Of a stretch of 64,000 nt of DNA, positions 32,229 to 41,760 are shown one piece after another. The translations under genes and the position numbers were made by a program. Location of the stretch: NCBI GenBank assembly GCA_902363825.1, contig CABJBK010000007.1, positions 120,894 through 184,893 of the forward strand, given 5' to 3'. The notes under the pieces were generated by a model. That model worked only from the letters and a program-made list of their open reading frames with translations, did not search any database and was not told the origin of the DNA. This DNA comes from Lachnospiraceae bacterium (lineage in GTDB: Bacteria > Bacillota > Clostridia > Lachnospirales > Lachnospiraceae). Position 1 is the first letter of the stretch, and each line of letters opens with the position of its first letter.

Positions 32229-34220
32229 TTATATCTGAAACTGATCCATTGTGTCCTGAAGTAACTTTATGCTTGTCAGTACCTCTCCTGTATCGGTCGT
32301 GACATTTTCACTGGCATAAGTAATCTGCTGCAAATTATCATTTACGGCATGCACTGCTTTGTTCAATTCACCTTGCGAGGTATTGATCGTTCCAAGAATA
32401 CTACTGATATTCTGAACAGAAGCGCTCAGTTCCTCCGCCCCTGCCCCGAGATTCGTACTGATTCCCGCAAAATAGAACGCATCATCTTTATATTTTTCCG
32501 CAATTTCCCCAAACTGGTCATAATCTTTCATGATCACGCCATCCAGAAACGCAAGGATGGAATTGCTTTCATCGGAAAGAGCCTTTACACTCTCAAGGAC
32601 TTTATCGGTAAGTTCATCGACCTTTCCAATCTCTTTTCCGGTAATATTACTGAGATTCTTGATTTCTTCCGCTACAACCGCAAATCCTTTTCCGGCTTCT
32701 CCTGCCCTCGCTGCTTCTATGGATGCATTTAACGCAAGCAGATTTGTCTGGGATGCGATCTCCTGAATTGCTCCGGACACCTCTACGATCTGGTTTATAA
32801 CCTCCGTACCGTGAATGGCATCCGCAAGCCTGCCACGGCTTTCCTCTGTCATTGCAGCAGCATTGTCTTTATCTCTCATGAGCTCCGGTACAAGTTTCTC
32901 GACTCTCTGCTGGATTTCGCCTGCCCGTGCTGCCATGCTCTGCGCCTCTTCTGCCAGCCGGTCCACCGCCTGTGTCACCTGTGTACATGTATCATCTATG
33001 CTCTGAATGCTCTCCGTCTGAGCTTCCACACTGGCTCCGGTTTCTTCCATTGTGGCACTGATCTCCATGATATTTCCACTGATGATTTTCACCTTGTCAT
33101 CCGTTGTGGTCATCTTATCCTGAATCGTTGAAGATTCCTGCTTTGTCTTGCGTATCGTTGCAATAAAGCGCTCCTCCAGTTCCCCGATCAGATATTTGAT
33201 TTCCTCAACCTCATTTCCATGTGTTTTTCCATGCTCCTGGCCGATCACACGCTCTTTTACAAACTGTTTCATGCTGTCCATCGGTCTTAACATCTTTCCT
33301 ATGACCAGATTTAAGAGCGATACTGTAACGCCAAGCAGGACGATGTCCATAACGAGTGGGAAAACCAGATTTTTTCTGATCTGTGCATTGATCACTTTTT
33401 CATTCTGTGTGACGCCAAGTTTCCACCCGGTAACATCAATATTTCCAATATCACCGTATTTTTTCTGCCCGTCATAGTCGGTAAAAACAAATGCCTTTTG
33501 CGCATTTATGTCTATTTTTACTTTATCAGTCAGAATGGTGTTTCCATCTTCCTTTGGAAGGAAATCCTTATTCGTATGGGTGATGACGCTTCCGTCTTCT
33601 GCCAGAAGAAACGTCTGGATACTCGGATCCGCACTGATATTCTGAACAATTTCTATCAGACGGTCTATCGTAATATCCGCCAAAAGTACCGCCTGTTCTC
33701 CCCCGATCGTCAATGGCTCTGCTATACTTACAACCATCTGTCCGGTCGCAAAATCTGTATATGGTTCTGTATAGATCAGACCGTCTTCCGAAATTGCCTG
33801 TTTCCACCAGTCTCTGGTTGTGGGATCCAGATCCAGCTTGGAATGATCCGCCGGAAGCACGCCACCATCATAGCCAAAACAGCAATAATACATCAGCGCG
33901 TTTTCATTTTCGTTCAGATTCACTTCCAGATAATCCATGATCGCATCGGTATCATCTCTGTCCATGACTGCGAGTGCATTTTTCATGGTGTTTACCGTAT
34001 TTCCTTCCTGCTTCAGCCATCCATTGATCACAGCCGCATTCCCGTCCGCTTCCTCTGTCAGCAGATTTTCTGCATCCCGCACCATAGCGCTTCTCGCTGT
34101 CACAACATTCGCCAGTATGGTCAATAAAATAACAACCGCCATACAGATCGTTACAAATACTGCAATTCTTCCTCTGATCGTCCACAGAAAACGATTCTTC
34201 TTTACTGCTTCATCCCCCAT
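32229..34220 (-). CDS. Methyl-accepting chemotaxis protein with dCache-type sensor
   Basis: This 663-residue membrane receptor has transmembrane segment 1 at about 18-42, an extracellular dCache-like domain to about 290 and transmembrane segment 2 at about 295-315. A signalling domain follows with the hairpin tip [34 protein letters not shown]. The sensor contains TRDWWKQA, then YTEPYTD and [10 protein letters not shown], resembling the amine/amino-acid binding dCache pattern, but the ligand is unproven. No clear HAMP domain is seen after the second segment. Start ATG 34220. Likely promoters are described at 34286-34338. It precedes the PilZ and HD-GYP genes, joining chemotaxis to c-di-GMP turnover. 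Confidence 0.9.
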   Translation of the reverse strand: MGDEAVKKNRFLWTIRGRIAVFVTICMAVVILLTILANVVTARSAMVRDAENLLTEEADGNAAVINGWLKQEGNTVNTMKNALAVMDRDDTDAIMDYLEVNLNENENALMYYCCFGYDGGVLPADHSKLDLDPTTRDWWKQAISEDGLIYTEPYTDFATGQMVVSIAEPLTIGGEQAVLLADITIDRLIEIVQNISADPSIQTFLLAEDGSVITHTNKDFLPKEDGNTILTDKVKIDINAQKAFVFTDYDGQKKYGDIGNIDVTGWKLGVTQNEKVINAQIRKNLVFPLVMDIVLLGVTVSLLNLVIGKMLRPMDSMKQFVKERVIGQEHGKTHGNEVEEIKYLIGELEERFIATIRKTKQESSTIQDKMTTTDDKVKIISGNIMEISATMEETGASVEAQTESIQSIDDTCTQVTQAVDRLAEEAQSMAARAGEIQQRVEKLVPELMRDKDNAAAMTEESRGRLADAIHGTEVINQIVEVSGAIQEIASQTNLLALNASIEAARAGEAGKGFAVVAEEIKNLSNITGKEIGKVDELTDKVLESVKALSDESNSILAFLDGVIMKDYDQFGEIAEKYKDDAFYFAGISTNLGAGAEELSASVQNISSILGTINTSQGELNKAVHAVNDNLQQITYASENVTTDTGEVLTSIKLLQDTMDQFQI

Positions 34221-34285
34221 CTTACTGTCACCCTTTCATTCGTATGCTGTATGTATCCCTGTTTTCTGACTACTTCATATTTTTA

Positions 34286-34338
34286 ATTATATCAGTCAGC
34301 TATTTTTTTGTATACTGCCAAATGGATAGAATCCTTTA
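34286..34338 (-). promoter_or_regulatory. Candidate promoters of the MCP gene (sigma-D-like and extended -10)
   Basis: On the minus strand TAAA (34335-34338), 15 bases, GGCAGTAT (34312-34319) resembles the flagellar sigma-D promoter (TAAA-N15-GCCGATAT; five of eight in the second box). Closer to the gene, TGATATAAT (TATAAT 34286-34291) is an extended -10. Either could drive the MCP-PilZ-HD-GYP unit. Confidence 0.35.
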
Positions 34339-34399
34339 TCTTTTTTGGTTTTTTTACCAATTTTGATCTGATTTCACACTTCCGGCAACACTTTTCATT

Positions 34400-34435
34400 A
34401 AAAAATGAAGGGAAGCACTACATCCTGCTTCCCTT
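34400..34435 (-). terminator. Intrinsic terminator after the acidic lipoprotein gene
   Basis: AAGGGAAGCA / TGCTTCCCTT (34426-34435 with 34408-34417) is a perfect ten-base stem with an eight-base loop; on the minus strand CATTTTTT follows. It lies 33 bases after the stop codon at 34468. Confidence 0.85.
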
Positions 34436-34467
34436 TACCTTTTCCGCTTTTATGGAACTTTTATTTA

Positions 34468-35187
34468 TTACATTGCGTCTACAACCGCATCTAATACCTG
34501 TAACAGGGTAAGCATGGAATCATTCAGTGATTCCGCATCTGCTTCTGTGATGGTATCCTGGCTGATATCTCCCATTTCTTCCATTACATCTGCGGTCTGA
34601 AGCAGTGCGGATTCAATATCATCATCCTGCTCGATCTCGTCAGACATATAAGCGTCATAAACCACGTTGTATACATTTACCAGTGTAGCATAATTATCCT
34701 GGAGTGTGGCAAATGTATCATCGGAACACACATCCCCGGATGCGTCCGCTGTCTCAACGTCTGCTGTTGTATCCATCGCGTCAACTGCTGCGGAAAGTCC
34801 TTCTAAAATGTCTACCATGGCTCCATTTAAGTCTTCCGCATCTTTTTCTGTGATGCTGTCCTGGGAAATCTCACCCATTTCATTGATGACATCCGCAGCT
34901 TCATTCATCAGGTTTTCAATATCTTCATCTGCCGCGATCTCATCACTCTCGTAAAGATCCTTTACTTCGTTATAGCAGTCTACCATCGTTGCGTAATTGT
35001 CCTGCAATGTCTCAAATGTCTCATCGGAGCACATATCGGAAGATTCGTCTTCTTCCGCCGATGTCGCATCGGCACTGCTCTCTGCTGTTGTCTTTACATC
35101 GGTCGTTTCTTCCGCATCTCCACAGGCAGCAAGTGTGGACATTGCCATCATACCGGCTAATAATACAGTTAAAATTTTCTTTCTCAT
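34468..35187 (-). CDS. Acidic lipoprotein with an internal duplication
   Basis: This 239-residue predicted lipoprotein has signal peptide and lipobox STLAAC (about Cys22), a Thr/Ser/Glu-rich linker, then two tandem repeats of about 85 residues. Each repeat reads CSD-x-TF-x-TLQDNYAT near its start, then SDEI and DDIE or EDIE, then an EMG-x-ISQD-x-IT block, ending AVDAM. The protein is very acidic with few basic residues after the signal. I do not recognise the family. The helical repeats and charge suggest cation or peptide binding at the cell surface. ATG 35187 is used (AAGGAG). A LytTR regulator is encoded divergently, and its likely binding repeats sit at this gene's promoter. Confidence 0.75.
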   Translation of the reverse strand: MRKKILTVLLAGMMAMSTLAACGDAEETTDVKTTAESSADATSAEEDESSDMCSDETFETLQDNYATMVDCYNEVKDLYESDEIAADEDIENLMNEAADVINEMGEISQDSITEKDAEDLNGAMVDILEGLSAAVDAMDTTADVETADASGDVCSDDTFATLQDNYATLVNVYNVVYDAYMSDEIEQDDDIESALLQTADVMEEMGDISQDTITEADAESLNDSMLTLLQVLDAVVDAM

Positions 35188-35248
35188 GTTCGTTTCTCTC
35201 CTTATCATTTCCTTCTTTTTGGAATACTTTTTGTCTGGAACAAGATAG

Positions 35249-35277
35249 AGTTTACCTTCCCGCGCCCCTTATGACAA
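35249..35277 (-). promoter_or_regulatory. Predicted promoter of the acidic lipoprotein gene
   Basis: On the minus strand: -35 TTGTCA (35272-35277), 17 bases, -10 TAAACT (35249-35254). The two direct repeats at 35281-35315 lie immediately upstream of the -35, the usual place for an activator. Confidence 0.5.
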
Positions 35278-35280
35278 TTC

Positions 35281-35315
35281 AAACTGCCAATTTGTGCCGG
35301 AAACTGCCAATTTGT
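35281..35315. promoter_or_regulatory. Two exact 15-bp direct repeats, likely LytTR regulator sites
   Basis: AAACTGCCAATTTGT occurs exactly at 35281-35295 and 35301-35315, a period of 20 bases (about two helical turns). LytTR-family regulators bind paired direct repeats of about nine bases with similar spacing. The reverse strand, with GGCAGTTT in each copy, loosely fits the published [TA][AC][CA]GTT pattern. They lie between the lipoprotein gene and the LytTR regulator gene. Confidence 0.6.
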
Positions 35316-35318
35316 CAT

Positions 35319-35346
35319 TTTAAGCTGAACCGTTTTACGTTATACT
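35319..35346 (+). promoter_or_regulatory. Weak candidate promoter of the LytTR response regulator
   Basis: TTTAAG (35319-35324), 16 bases, TATACT (35341-35346), ending 38 bases before the ATG. The -35 is poor; the upstream direct repeats could also act here. Confidence 0.3.
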
Positions 35347-35384
35347 GTTACCAGAAGATATTTTTGAGAGAGGTATGGGTATTT

Positions 35385-36101
35385 ATGGAAATTTATATTT
35401 GCGATGATTCGAGACCGGATCTGATGCGGCTGGCGCATCATTTAAAAGAATATATCCTGAATCTGGATATGCATGTTGAGATTCGTTCTTTCTCCTCGGG
35501 AGAAAGCATTCTTGCCGCTTATAAGCGCGCGTTGGTCAAGCCCTCTTTGATCTTTCTTGACATTTATATGGGAAATATGAACGGTATGGATGTGGCGAGA
35601 GCTTTGCGCGACGACGGCTTTTCCGGCGGCATTATCTTTACCACAAGTTCGACCGCGCACGCAATGGACAGTTACAATGTAGACGCGCTGTATTATCTGC
35701 AGAAACCGTATGACCATAAGGATTTTACCAACGCCATCAACCGGTGTTCCTCAATTTTCACCGAGGCGGCAAAAACTTATACGGTCTCGATCCGTGGAAA
35801 AGATACCGCGCTCCCGTTAAAAGACATCCTCTTTTTTGAGACCGGACGCCACGTCACGCTGGTACATACACTCACCGATACGTTTTCTTTTACCAGGGTT
35901 CTCACCGAAGTACGTGAGGATTTAAAGGACTGCCCGACCTTTCTGGCAGTCGGGCGCAGTTATCTTGTGAACCGCCTGTATATCCGGGAAGTCACTGACA
36001 CCAGCATCGTGATGATGAATTCCGATGAGATTTTTATCCCGGTAAGGCTTCGGGACAGCATTCAGGCGCAGATCAGCCAAGACAGCCTGAAATCCCTCTG
36101 A
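35385..36101 (+). CDS. LytTR-family response regulator (AgrA/LytR-like)
   Basis: This 238-residue protein has a receiver domain (about 1-120) with ICDD acidic pair, phospho-acceptor Asp59 in LIFLDIYM, TT in IFTTSS and the conserved Lys in LQKPYD. A LytTR DNA-binding domain follows (about 140-235) with DILFFETGRHVTLV and VGRSYLVNRLYI. It should bind paired direct repeats, probably those at 35281-35315. ATG 35385 is used; the open frame upstream to 34989 overlaps the divergent lipoprotein gene and is not coding. Its cognate kinase is not certain: the convergent hybrid kinase at 36073-38691 overlaps its 3' end by 29 bases but is a HisKA-type phosphorelay protein. Confidence 0.9.
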   Translation: MEIYICDDSRPDLMRLAHHLKEYILNLDMHVEIRSFSSGESILAAYKRALVKPSLIFLDIYMGNMNGMDVARALRDDGFSGGIIFTTSSTAHAMDSYNVDALYYLQKPYDHKDFTNAINRCSSIFTEAAKTYTVSIRGKDTALPLKDILFFETGRHVTLVHTLTDTFSFTRVLTEVREDLKDCPTFLAVGRSYLVNRLYIREVTDTSIVMMNSDEIFIPVRLRDSIQAQISQDSLKSL

Positions 36102-38691
36102 TTGTCCGCTCCCACTCTTCTAATACCTCCGGCAGAAGACTGCGGATCTTTTCCGTGTTCTTTTCTCTGCCCGCCAGTTCTAACGCATAAAAATGCTCTC
36201 CGAAATGCGTACCGCCGATTCCGCGCGCCTCTCCTTTCATCTGGTGCGCGAGATTTACCAGATCTTCGCCGTTTCTTTTCAGATCTGCCACATAATCCAG
36301 CATTTTCTGCCGTTTTTCTTCGTACTCTTCCACGAATCCGCGAAGGATTTCCGTGTAGAGTTCCACCTCATTGTTTGCATACGCAAGACCTTTGGCTCCA
36401 TCCACTTCCACCAGACGCAGTTTCTGCAAAAATCCCTCTTCCAGTTCCTGTTTTTCTGCTCTTTCCTGCCCTTTTCCGGTCAGGAGTTCTTCCGGCAGAT
36501 ACTGATAGACGATCTGCTCTAACTTTTTGCCTTCCACCGGTTTCGGCGTGAAATCGTCAAAACCTTCCTGTAAGTAGATCCCGCGCGCACCCGCAAACGC
36601 ATTTGCCGTTACCATAATGACCTTTGCCTGTCTGGACGCGTTTTCCGGATCCTCCCGCAGCCGGTGAAGAGTTTCGATCCCATCCATTTCCGGCATCAGA
36701 TGATCCATAAAGATCAGATCATAACGGCAGTCCGCCGTTTTCTTCAAGCATGCGGCACCGCTGTCTGCCGTGTCGATCGTTGCTCCAAGATGCCGCAAAA
36801 GTCCCTTTACGATAAAAAGATTCATCTCATTGTCATCCACGACAAGGATCTTTGCCTCCGGTGCCCGGAATTTTTCGACCGGATCCTGATATTCCGCCGC
36901 GCCTTCCTCCGCGTCCATATCAAAAACGCCAATGCAGGCGGAATCAACGAGCTGCTGTGTCAGTTCAAAGGAAAATACCGATCCTTTGCCGTACTCACTT
37001 GTCACATCCAGCCGGCTTCCCATTTTGCCGAGCAGCTGCGCCGTGATTGCAAGTCCAAGCCCGGTTCCCTCGATCTTCCGGTTCTTTTCCTCATCCACCC
37101 GCCGGAACGCTTCTGTCAGATGCTCCATGTCCTCCGTCTTTATTCCGATGCCGGAATCCGCCACCCCGACTTTTAAGGTGACTGTTTCTTCCGTTCTCTC
37201 TAAGACAGCGACATGCAGATGCACAAATCCTTTTTTGGTATATTTCACCGCATTGGAAAGCAGGTTAAACAGGATCTGCCGGATGCGCACGTCATCCCCG
37301 AGCAGCCTTGCCGGGATATCCGGGTCTGCCTGCACTTCAAGATCCAGATTCTTGGTTCTTGCCCTTACGCGCATCAGACTGCACGCGTCACATAACAGTT
37401 TCGCCACGTCGTAGCAGACCGGCTGGATCGCGAGTGCTCCATGTTCCATTCTGGAATAGTCGAGGACGTTATTGATCAATGACAGCAGGGAATTTCCCGC
37501 CTTTTTGATATTTCCGGCGTAAACGCGGATCTGCGGTTCTTCCGACTCACGCAGAATCATCTCATTCATCCCGAGCACCGCGTTGATCGGCGTGCGGATC
37601 TCGTGCGAAATACTCGCAAGAAAAGCGCCTTTTGCCAGATTCGCTTCCTCCGCTTTTTTCGCCATGGCGTTCAGCTCATGGATCTGCGTCTGCTGTCTCG
37701 TATCATCTAGGATCTCGATCAGGTAACCGCGCACCTGTTTTGCGCATCCCGTCGTAAAAAAGTGCATGGAGCATTTGATCACCCGGTCTTTTCTGTTGTA
37801 ATAACGTACCTCTTCCTCTTCTCCCCGGTAGTTTTTCATCCACATCCCAAATTCGCAGTACAAAAAATCCGCATTTTTCGGGATCTCCCGGTCGATCAGA
37901 AGCTGTGACAGCTCCGGGAAATATTTCTGCGCCACCTCATTGCTTCCAACGTATTTTCCCTTGCCCGTAAACGAGATATAACCATATTCCTGCCGCTCTT
38001 CCCTGACATTTTCCGCGTTTCCGGACACATCATACAGGTTACTCCTGCGGATCATAAAAAACAGCAGCACCTCATTGATCACATAGATAAACGGAAGCAG
38101 CTCGATCTCAAGATCCACGATCGACTCGATCGCGTAAACCGCGATACACGAAAATTCCGTATAGGAAATGCACATGATGCTGACATAGGAAACTTTGTTC
38201 TTGTGGTGGCACGCGTAATAGATGACCCAGCACCCCGTCAGAATATAAAATCCGAGCAAGAACAGATACAGAATATGTGCCGGCCCGTGTTCGTTGACCA
38301 AAAACGCCGCTCCCGCCCGCGTCACATACCGGACTTCTTTATAGTAGATCGTGCTGTAGCCCCCGGTAAACGCCAGTCCGAGCACCACAAACCCTGCCAG
38401 TGTCATCAGAGAGACCAGCCAGATGGGCACCTTCAGTCTGCACACATGTGCCAGTGAAAGAAACATAAAAAGTGTCACAAAAGTACCGTCCAGATAGGTG
38501 ATCCGGTTGGCAAGCAGCGCCTCTTCAAGATTCGCCGCTGACGCTAACTGCCAGTATCCGAAATTAACAACCGTAATGGCTGCTCCGCAAAGCACATAGA
38601 TACTCTCGTTGTGCTTCCTGGTCTCATATATAATTCCTATCAGTATAAATATCGATATTACGTCTGCCAGAAAATATAAATATACCGCCAT
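36073..38691 (-). CDS. Hybrid sensor histidine kinase with 7TM sensor, receiver and HPt
   Basis: This 872-residue protein has seven N-terminal membrane segments (about 5-220, HisKA_7TM-type sensor) and a PAS-like region (235-330). It then has HisKA with phospho-His363 (ISHEIRTPIN), HATPase with ADSGIGI and GTGLGLAI (500-580), a receiver with DD pair and Asp663 (LIFMDHLMPEMDG), and a C-terminal HPt domain with His816 (LAHQMKGEARGIG). This is a complete His-Asp-His relay needing a separate output regulator. ATG 38691 overlaps the stop codon of the LuxR-type gene by one base, so the two are translationally coupled. It has no periplasmic sensor domain, so a lipophilic or membrane signal is likely. 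Confidence 0.92.
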   Translation of the reverse strand: MAVYLYFLADVISIFILIGIIYETRKHNESIYVLCGAAITVVNFGYWQLASAANLEEALLANRITYLDGTFVTLFMFLSLAHVCRLKVPIWLVSLMTLAGFVVLGLAFTGGYSTIYYKEVRYVTRAGAAFLVNEHGPAHILYLFLLGFYILTGCWVIYYACHHKNKVSYVSIMCISYTEFSCIAVYAIESIVDLEIELLPFIYVINEVLLFFMIRRSNLYDVSGNAENVREERQEYGYISFTGKGKYVGSNEVAQKYFPELSQLLIDREIPKNADFLYCEFGMWMKNYRGEEEEVRYYNRKDRVIKCSMHFFTTGCAKQVRGYLIEILDDTRQQTQIHELNAMAKKAEEANLAKGAFLASISHEIRTPINAVLGMNEMILRESEEPQIRVYAGNIKKAGNSLLSLINNVLDYSRMEHGALAIQPVCYDVAKLLCDACSLMRVRARTKNLDLEVQADPDIPARLLGDDVRIRQILFNLLSNAVKYTKKGFVHLHVAVLERTEETVTLKVGVADSGIGIKTEDMEHLTEAFRRVDEEKNRKIEGTGLGLAITAQLLGKMGSRLDVTSEYGKGSVFSFELTQQLVDSACIGVFDMDAEEGAAEYQDPVEKFRAPEAKILVVDDNEMNLFIVKGLLRHLGATIDTADSGAACLKKTADCRYDLIFMDHLMPEMDGIETLHRLREDPENASRQAKVIMVTANAFAGARGIYLQEGFDDFTPKPVEGKKLEQIVYQYLPEELLTGKGQERAEKQELEEGFLQKLRLVEVDGAKGLAYANNEVELYTEILRGFVEEYEEKRQKMLDYVADLKRNGEDLVNLAHQMKGEARGIGGTHFGEHFYALELAGREKNTEKIRSLLPEVLEEWERTIRGISGCLG

Positions 38692-41165
38692 TATAACATT
38701 CCCCGTTTTCCTGCTTCCCTGACCGCTTCCGCTTTGTTGGAAACGTCCAATTTCCTGTAAATCTGCTGTGTATGGTATTTTACATTCGCGGTTGTCATCC
38801 CAAGCTCTTTCGCGATCTGGTCTTTGGACAATCCGTTCGCCTGCAATTTCAATACCTTTAACATCGTGTCACTCAAAACGACTTCTTCCGCTCCCGTCTT
38901 TAAATAGCCGGGATAAAAATGCGCCATTTTTTCCGTCTCACTGAGTACATCCTTAAAGAACTGCCTGCTTTTTTTATCATCCGACGGTTGAAAGGCCGTT
39001 TCCAAAAGCAGCGGCCGTACTGCTGCCCCCTCCCTTGTGATCAGCCGGATAAAATGATATTCCTCCGCTTCACTTAACGCCTCGCACAGACTCTCATCCC
39101 ATTTGTCGTCTTTCATGCGGTACTGCGTGATCGCTTTTAAGATCTTTACTTCGATCGCAATATAAGTCCGCTTCATCATTTTCGCGTAATACGCGCATTT
39201 TGCCAGCAGATTATACGCCTGCTCATTTCGCCCGTTCTGCAGATATATGCGCACCTTGGTCATATAATGGAACCGGTCATAAATGGAGAATTCCAGCTCC
39301 TCATCCGGCGCCGTGTTCATCCATTCCGCCACTTCCGTCTTTTTTCCGCTGTATAAGGCACACCGGATCAGAAACGTCTCCACATTCGGGAGCAGGCGGT
39401 ATGCCTTTTCACTGCTTACTCTTTTTCGGAAACGCTCTAAAAGTTCTTCCGCTTCCGTTACTTTCCCGTTTATGATATGTAACCATGCGAGTATGCCGTC
39501 CGCCACAAAGCACTGCTCCAATTTTCCACCGGCTTCTGCCTGCATTCTCCCCTTATTGGCAAGTGTTGCCACCTCATAATTGTCGCCGCCTTTTTCAAAA
39601 AAGCTTTCCGCGAGAGCCAGATTGACCAGTCCTTTTCCGTACTTCCCCAATACAAATTCGACGATCTTTCCTATGCTCTTTGCGAGTTCCCTGTCATGCT
39701 TACTCCACTCACAGAAATCTTTTCCACCGTTCATCTGGGATGCCTGATTGCTGGTAACTGAAAATTCATGCAGATTCACCTGCTTATTCAAGACAAGCAG
39801 ATATGCTTTTTTTAAGATCTCTATCATGTTTTCACTGCCACGGTGCGGAAGCCCGATCTCAAGGTAGAGCAGTCTGCCTTTCGCGATCCGCCGCTCACTT
39901 CCCGTATGTTCTTTTACATATTTTTCCAGTTCCCCGTACCAGCGCTCGCTCTCTGCGATATTTAAAAGCAGCGACTGTAACATGCTCATCCCGCACATGA
40001 GCTCCGGGCTCGTGCGTATCTTTTCTTCCGGCAGCGCCAGGTAATATTTTTTCAGTTCATAATAATAACCGCTGTTCGGCGCCGTTCTCGCATTGTCAAT
40101 GAGGATCGAGGCAATACGCTCCGTATCTTTTACTTCCTGATACATGAAAAGTGCCTGAAGCGGCTTTCCGGCAAGCTGGTAGCAGAGCCCGGCATTTTCA
40201 TACAGTGCCCGGATCCGGTCTTTGCTGTATTTCCGTTTCAGCCTCCGCTGCATGCTGATCCGCATTGCCGCCCGGAGTTCATACACGGTCTCCTCGTCGT
40301 GTCCGTTTGCTCCCCGCTCCTCATGCATGAAATTTCCAAGCCAGCGGATCCGGTTTAATAATGCCTCTACATCCTTGCGCCCCGTGATCATCTCCGCCAG
40401 TCTCACATGAAAACGGTCTACGATCGAAATTTCCATCAGAAATTCCTGTATCTGCACATCCCACTCATCGTATACATGATATTCCAGATAATCCCACATC
40501 CGGCTTCTCGCCTTCTCCACCAGCGTCCGGAAATCTTTTTCCCCGAACGGCTCCTGCCGCCTTTCCGTTTCCTCCTGCACATCCATTTCCTGATACACAC
40601 TGTTTATGATATTCCAGGTGATCGGCACACCATTACAGTAATTTTCAAGCAGCTTTTGCTGTTTCTCCGTAAAAAGCATCCCGGTCTGCGCAATATACTG
40701 CTCCACCTGTCTGTCGTCAAACAGCAGCTCTTTTTCGCCGATCACATAAAAAACTTCCTGATAGCGTATGGCTGTGAGCCACGGCAGTACCTCTCCCCTG
40801 CTGCACAGGATCACCCAGACATCCTCACGCCGGATCAGCGCAATGATCGCCTTTTTTACGTCTTCATTGTCACAGTTTTCGTCCTGTGCCAGCTCCTGCA
40901 GATTATCGATCACTATGATCTTCCGCCGTCCGGACTCCGCAGGTTTTAAGTCCTTTGCCGTGACCTGCCCCGCCTGAAACACAATGTATTTTTTTCTGCC
41001 AAGATAACGTGTGATAAATTCCGTTTTCCCGCTTCCGCTGATCCCATATACATATGCGGTCACATTTTCCTCATCTGCCGCTTTCAGACGTTTCCACGCA
41101 TGTTTCGGTTTTATATAAATCAATGACTCCCCCGCTTCCCGCATGTTTCTGCCGTTTTTTTCCAT
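38691..41165 (-). CDS. MalT-like ATPase transcription regulator (LuxR-type HTH)
   Basis: This 824-residue protein has an NTPase domain with Walker A GISGSGKT (41-48) and Walker B-like KIIVIDNLQEL, a long helical repeat region (about 300-720), and a C-terminal LuxR-type helix-turn-helix (LQANGLSKDQIAKELGM, then VKYHTQQIYRKL). The domain order matches the LAL/MalT class of STAND regulators, which turn on genes when ligand and ATP cause oligomerisation. Start ATG 41165 has no ribosome site, and the only good -10 is 11 bases upstream, so the mRNA is probably almost leaderless; an ATG seven codons in is an alternative. It is coupled to the hybrid kinase. Confidence 0.87.
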   Translation of the reverse strand: MEKNGRNMREAGESLIYIKPKHAWKRLKAADEENVTAYVYGISGSGKTEFITRYLGRKKYIVFQAGQVTAKDLKPAESGRRKIIVIDNLQELAQDENCDNEDVKKAIIALIRREDVWVILCSRGEVLPWLTAIRYQEVFYVIGEKELLFDDRQVEQYIAQTGMLFTEKQQKLLENYCNGVPITWNIINSVYQEMDVQEETERRQEPFGEKDFRTLVEKARSRMWDYLEYHVYDEWDVQIQEFLMEISIVDRFHVRLAEMITGRKDVEALLNRIRWLGNFMHEERGANGHDEETVYELRAAMRISMQRRLKRKYSKDRIRALYENAGLCYQLAGKPLQALFMYQEVKDTERIASILIDNARTAPNSGYYYELKKYYLALPEEKIRTSPELMCGMSMLQSLLLNIAESERWYGELEKYVKEHTGSERRIAKGRLLYLEIGLPHRGSENMIEILKKAYLLVLNKQVNLHEFSVTSNQASQMNGGKDFCEWSKHDRELAKSIGKIVEFVLGKYGKGLVNLALAESFFEKGGDNYEVATLANKGRMQAEAGGKLEQCFVADGILAWLHIINGKVTEAEELLERFRKRVSSEKAYRLLPNVETFLIRCALYSGKKTEVAEWMNTAPDEELEFSIYDRFHYMTKVRIYLQNGRNEQAYNLLAKCAYYAKMMKRTYIAIEVKILKAITQYRMKDDKWDESLCEALSEAEEYHFIRLITREGAAVRPLLLETAFQPSDDKKSRQFFKDVLSETEKMAHFYPGYLKTGAEEVVLSDTMLKVLKLQANGLSKDQIAKELGMTTANVKYHTQQIYRKLDVSNKAEAVREAGKRGML

Positions 41166-41176
41166 CTGTTGTCAAA

Positions 41177-41182
41177 ATTATA
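41177..41182 (-). promoter_or_regulatory. Extended -10 element of the MalT-like regulator
   Basis: On the minus strand TGGTATAAT (TATAAT at 41177-41182) with no clear -35. Transcription would begin near 41170, leaving only about five bases before the ATG at 41165. Confidence 0.5.
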
Positions 41183-41273
41183 CCAAATGTGCCTTGGGTT
41201 TGTACACTATCCAAACGGTTAGTCTGCCGGTTTATTTTGGAGTTTTTGCCGTTTTTCCCCTATGCAAGTGCAT

Positions 41274-41323
41274 ATAAAAAACGAGCAGCAAAAACCGGAT
41301 CTGCGCAGTTATGCTACTCGTTT
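41274..41323 (-). terminator. Intrinsic terminator upstream of the regulator, after the Rpn fragment
   Basis: On the minus strand AAACGAG-T-AGCA pairs with TGCT-G-CTCGTTT (41312-41323 with 41279-41290, one mismatch), followed by TTTTTTATA. It closes the decayed Rpn gene region. Confidence 0.55.
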
Positions 41324-41378
41324 CTTTCTAGTATATAAATTTTCTGATGGGAAAAATCAATCCACGGCTGCCGGCACT

Positions 41379-41760
41379 TTAACTTACTGTTTTCAGATAA
41401 TCCGCAGCCTCTCTCTCACTGATTGCAAGCGCTTCACATAACTGCGCAATGATCTCTTCCTCCGACAGATGGCATCGTCTGGCAGTTTGAATGATTCCTG
41501 TCGCCATCCCAGCCTCATACTCTGCTTTCCTCAATTTCTTCTCTTCCAGCTCTTTGTCATATTCCAAAATACTCACCATTTCCACCTCCGCACGGTTCTG
41601 CTGTAAAAATTCCGCCAGAATACCTTCTTTGATGCATTCACTGATGGCTCGTTTTACTGCCTCATTCAGACTGTATGTCTCCGTATATTTACGGACTTTT
41701 GCCACATATTTTGCATATTCAATTCCTCCTTTGCAGGAGCCATACCTCAGATATCTCCTG
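41379..41760 (-). pseudogene. C-terminal fragment of an Rpn-family nuclease/transposase-like protein
   Basis: The segment reading EYAKYVAKVRKYTE, AVKRAISECIKEGILAEFL, NRAEVEMVSILEYDKELEEKK and then EEIIAQLCEALAIS matches the C-terminal part of Rpn (recombination-promoting nuclease, PD-(D/E)XK) proteins common in this order. The N-terminal nuclease domain is missing. The upstream part of the open frame (about 41761-42050) shows no family resemblance and runs into the IS left end. I see nothing else identifiable in 41761-42009. Confidence 0.65.

Noticed and set aside
34989..35384. Upstream open extension of the LytTR regulator frame
   Set aside because: It runs through the divergent lipoprotein gene and the promoter repeats, has no ribosome site at its start, and the receiver domain begins exactly at the ATG at 35385.
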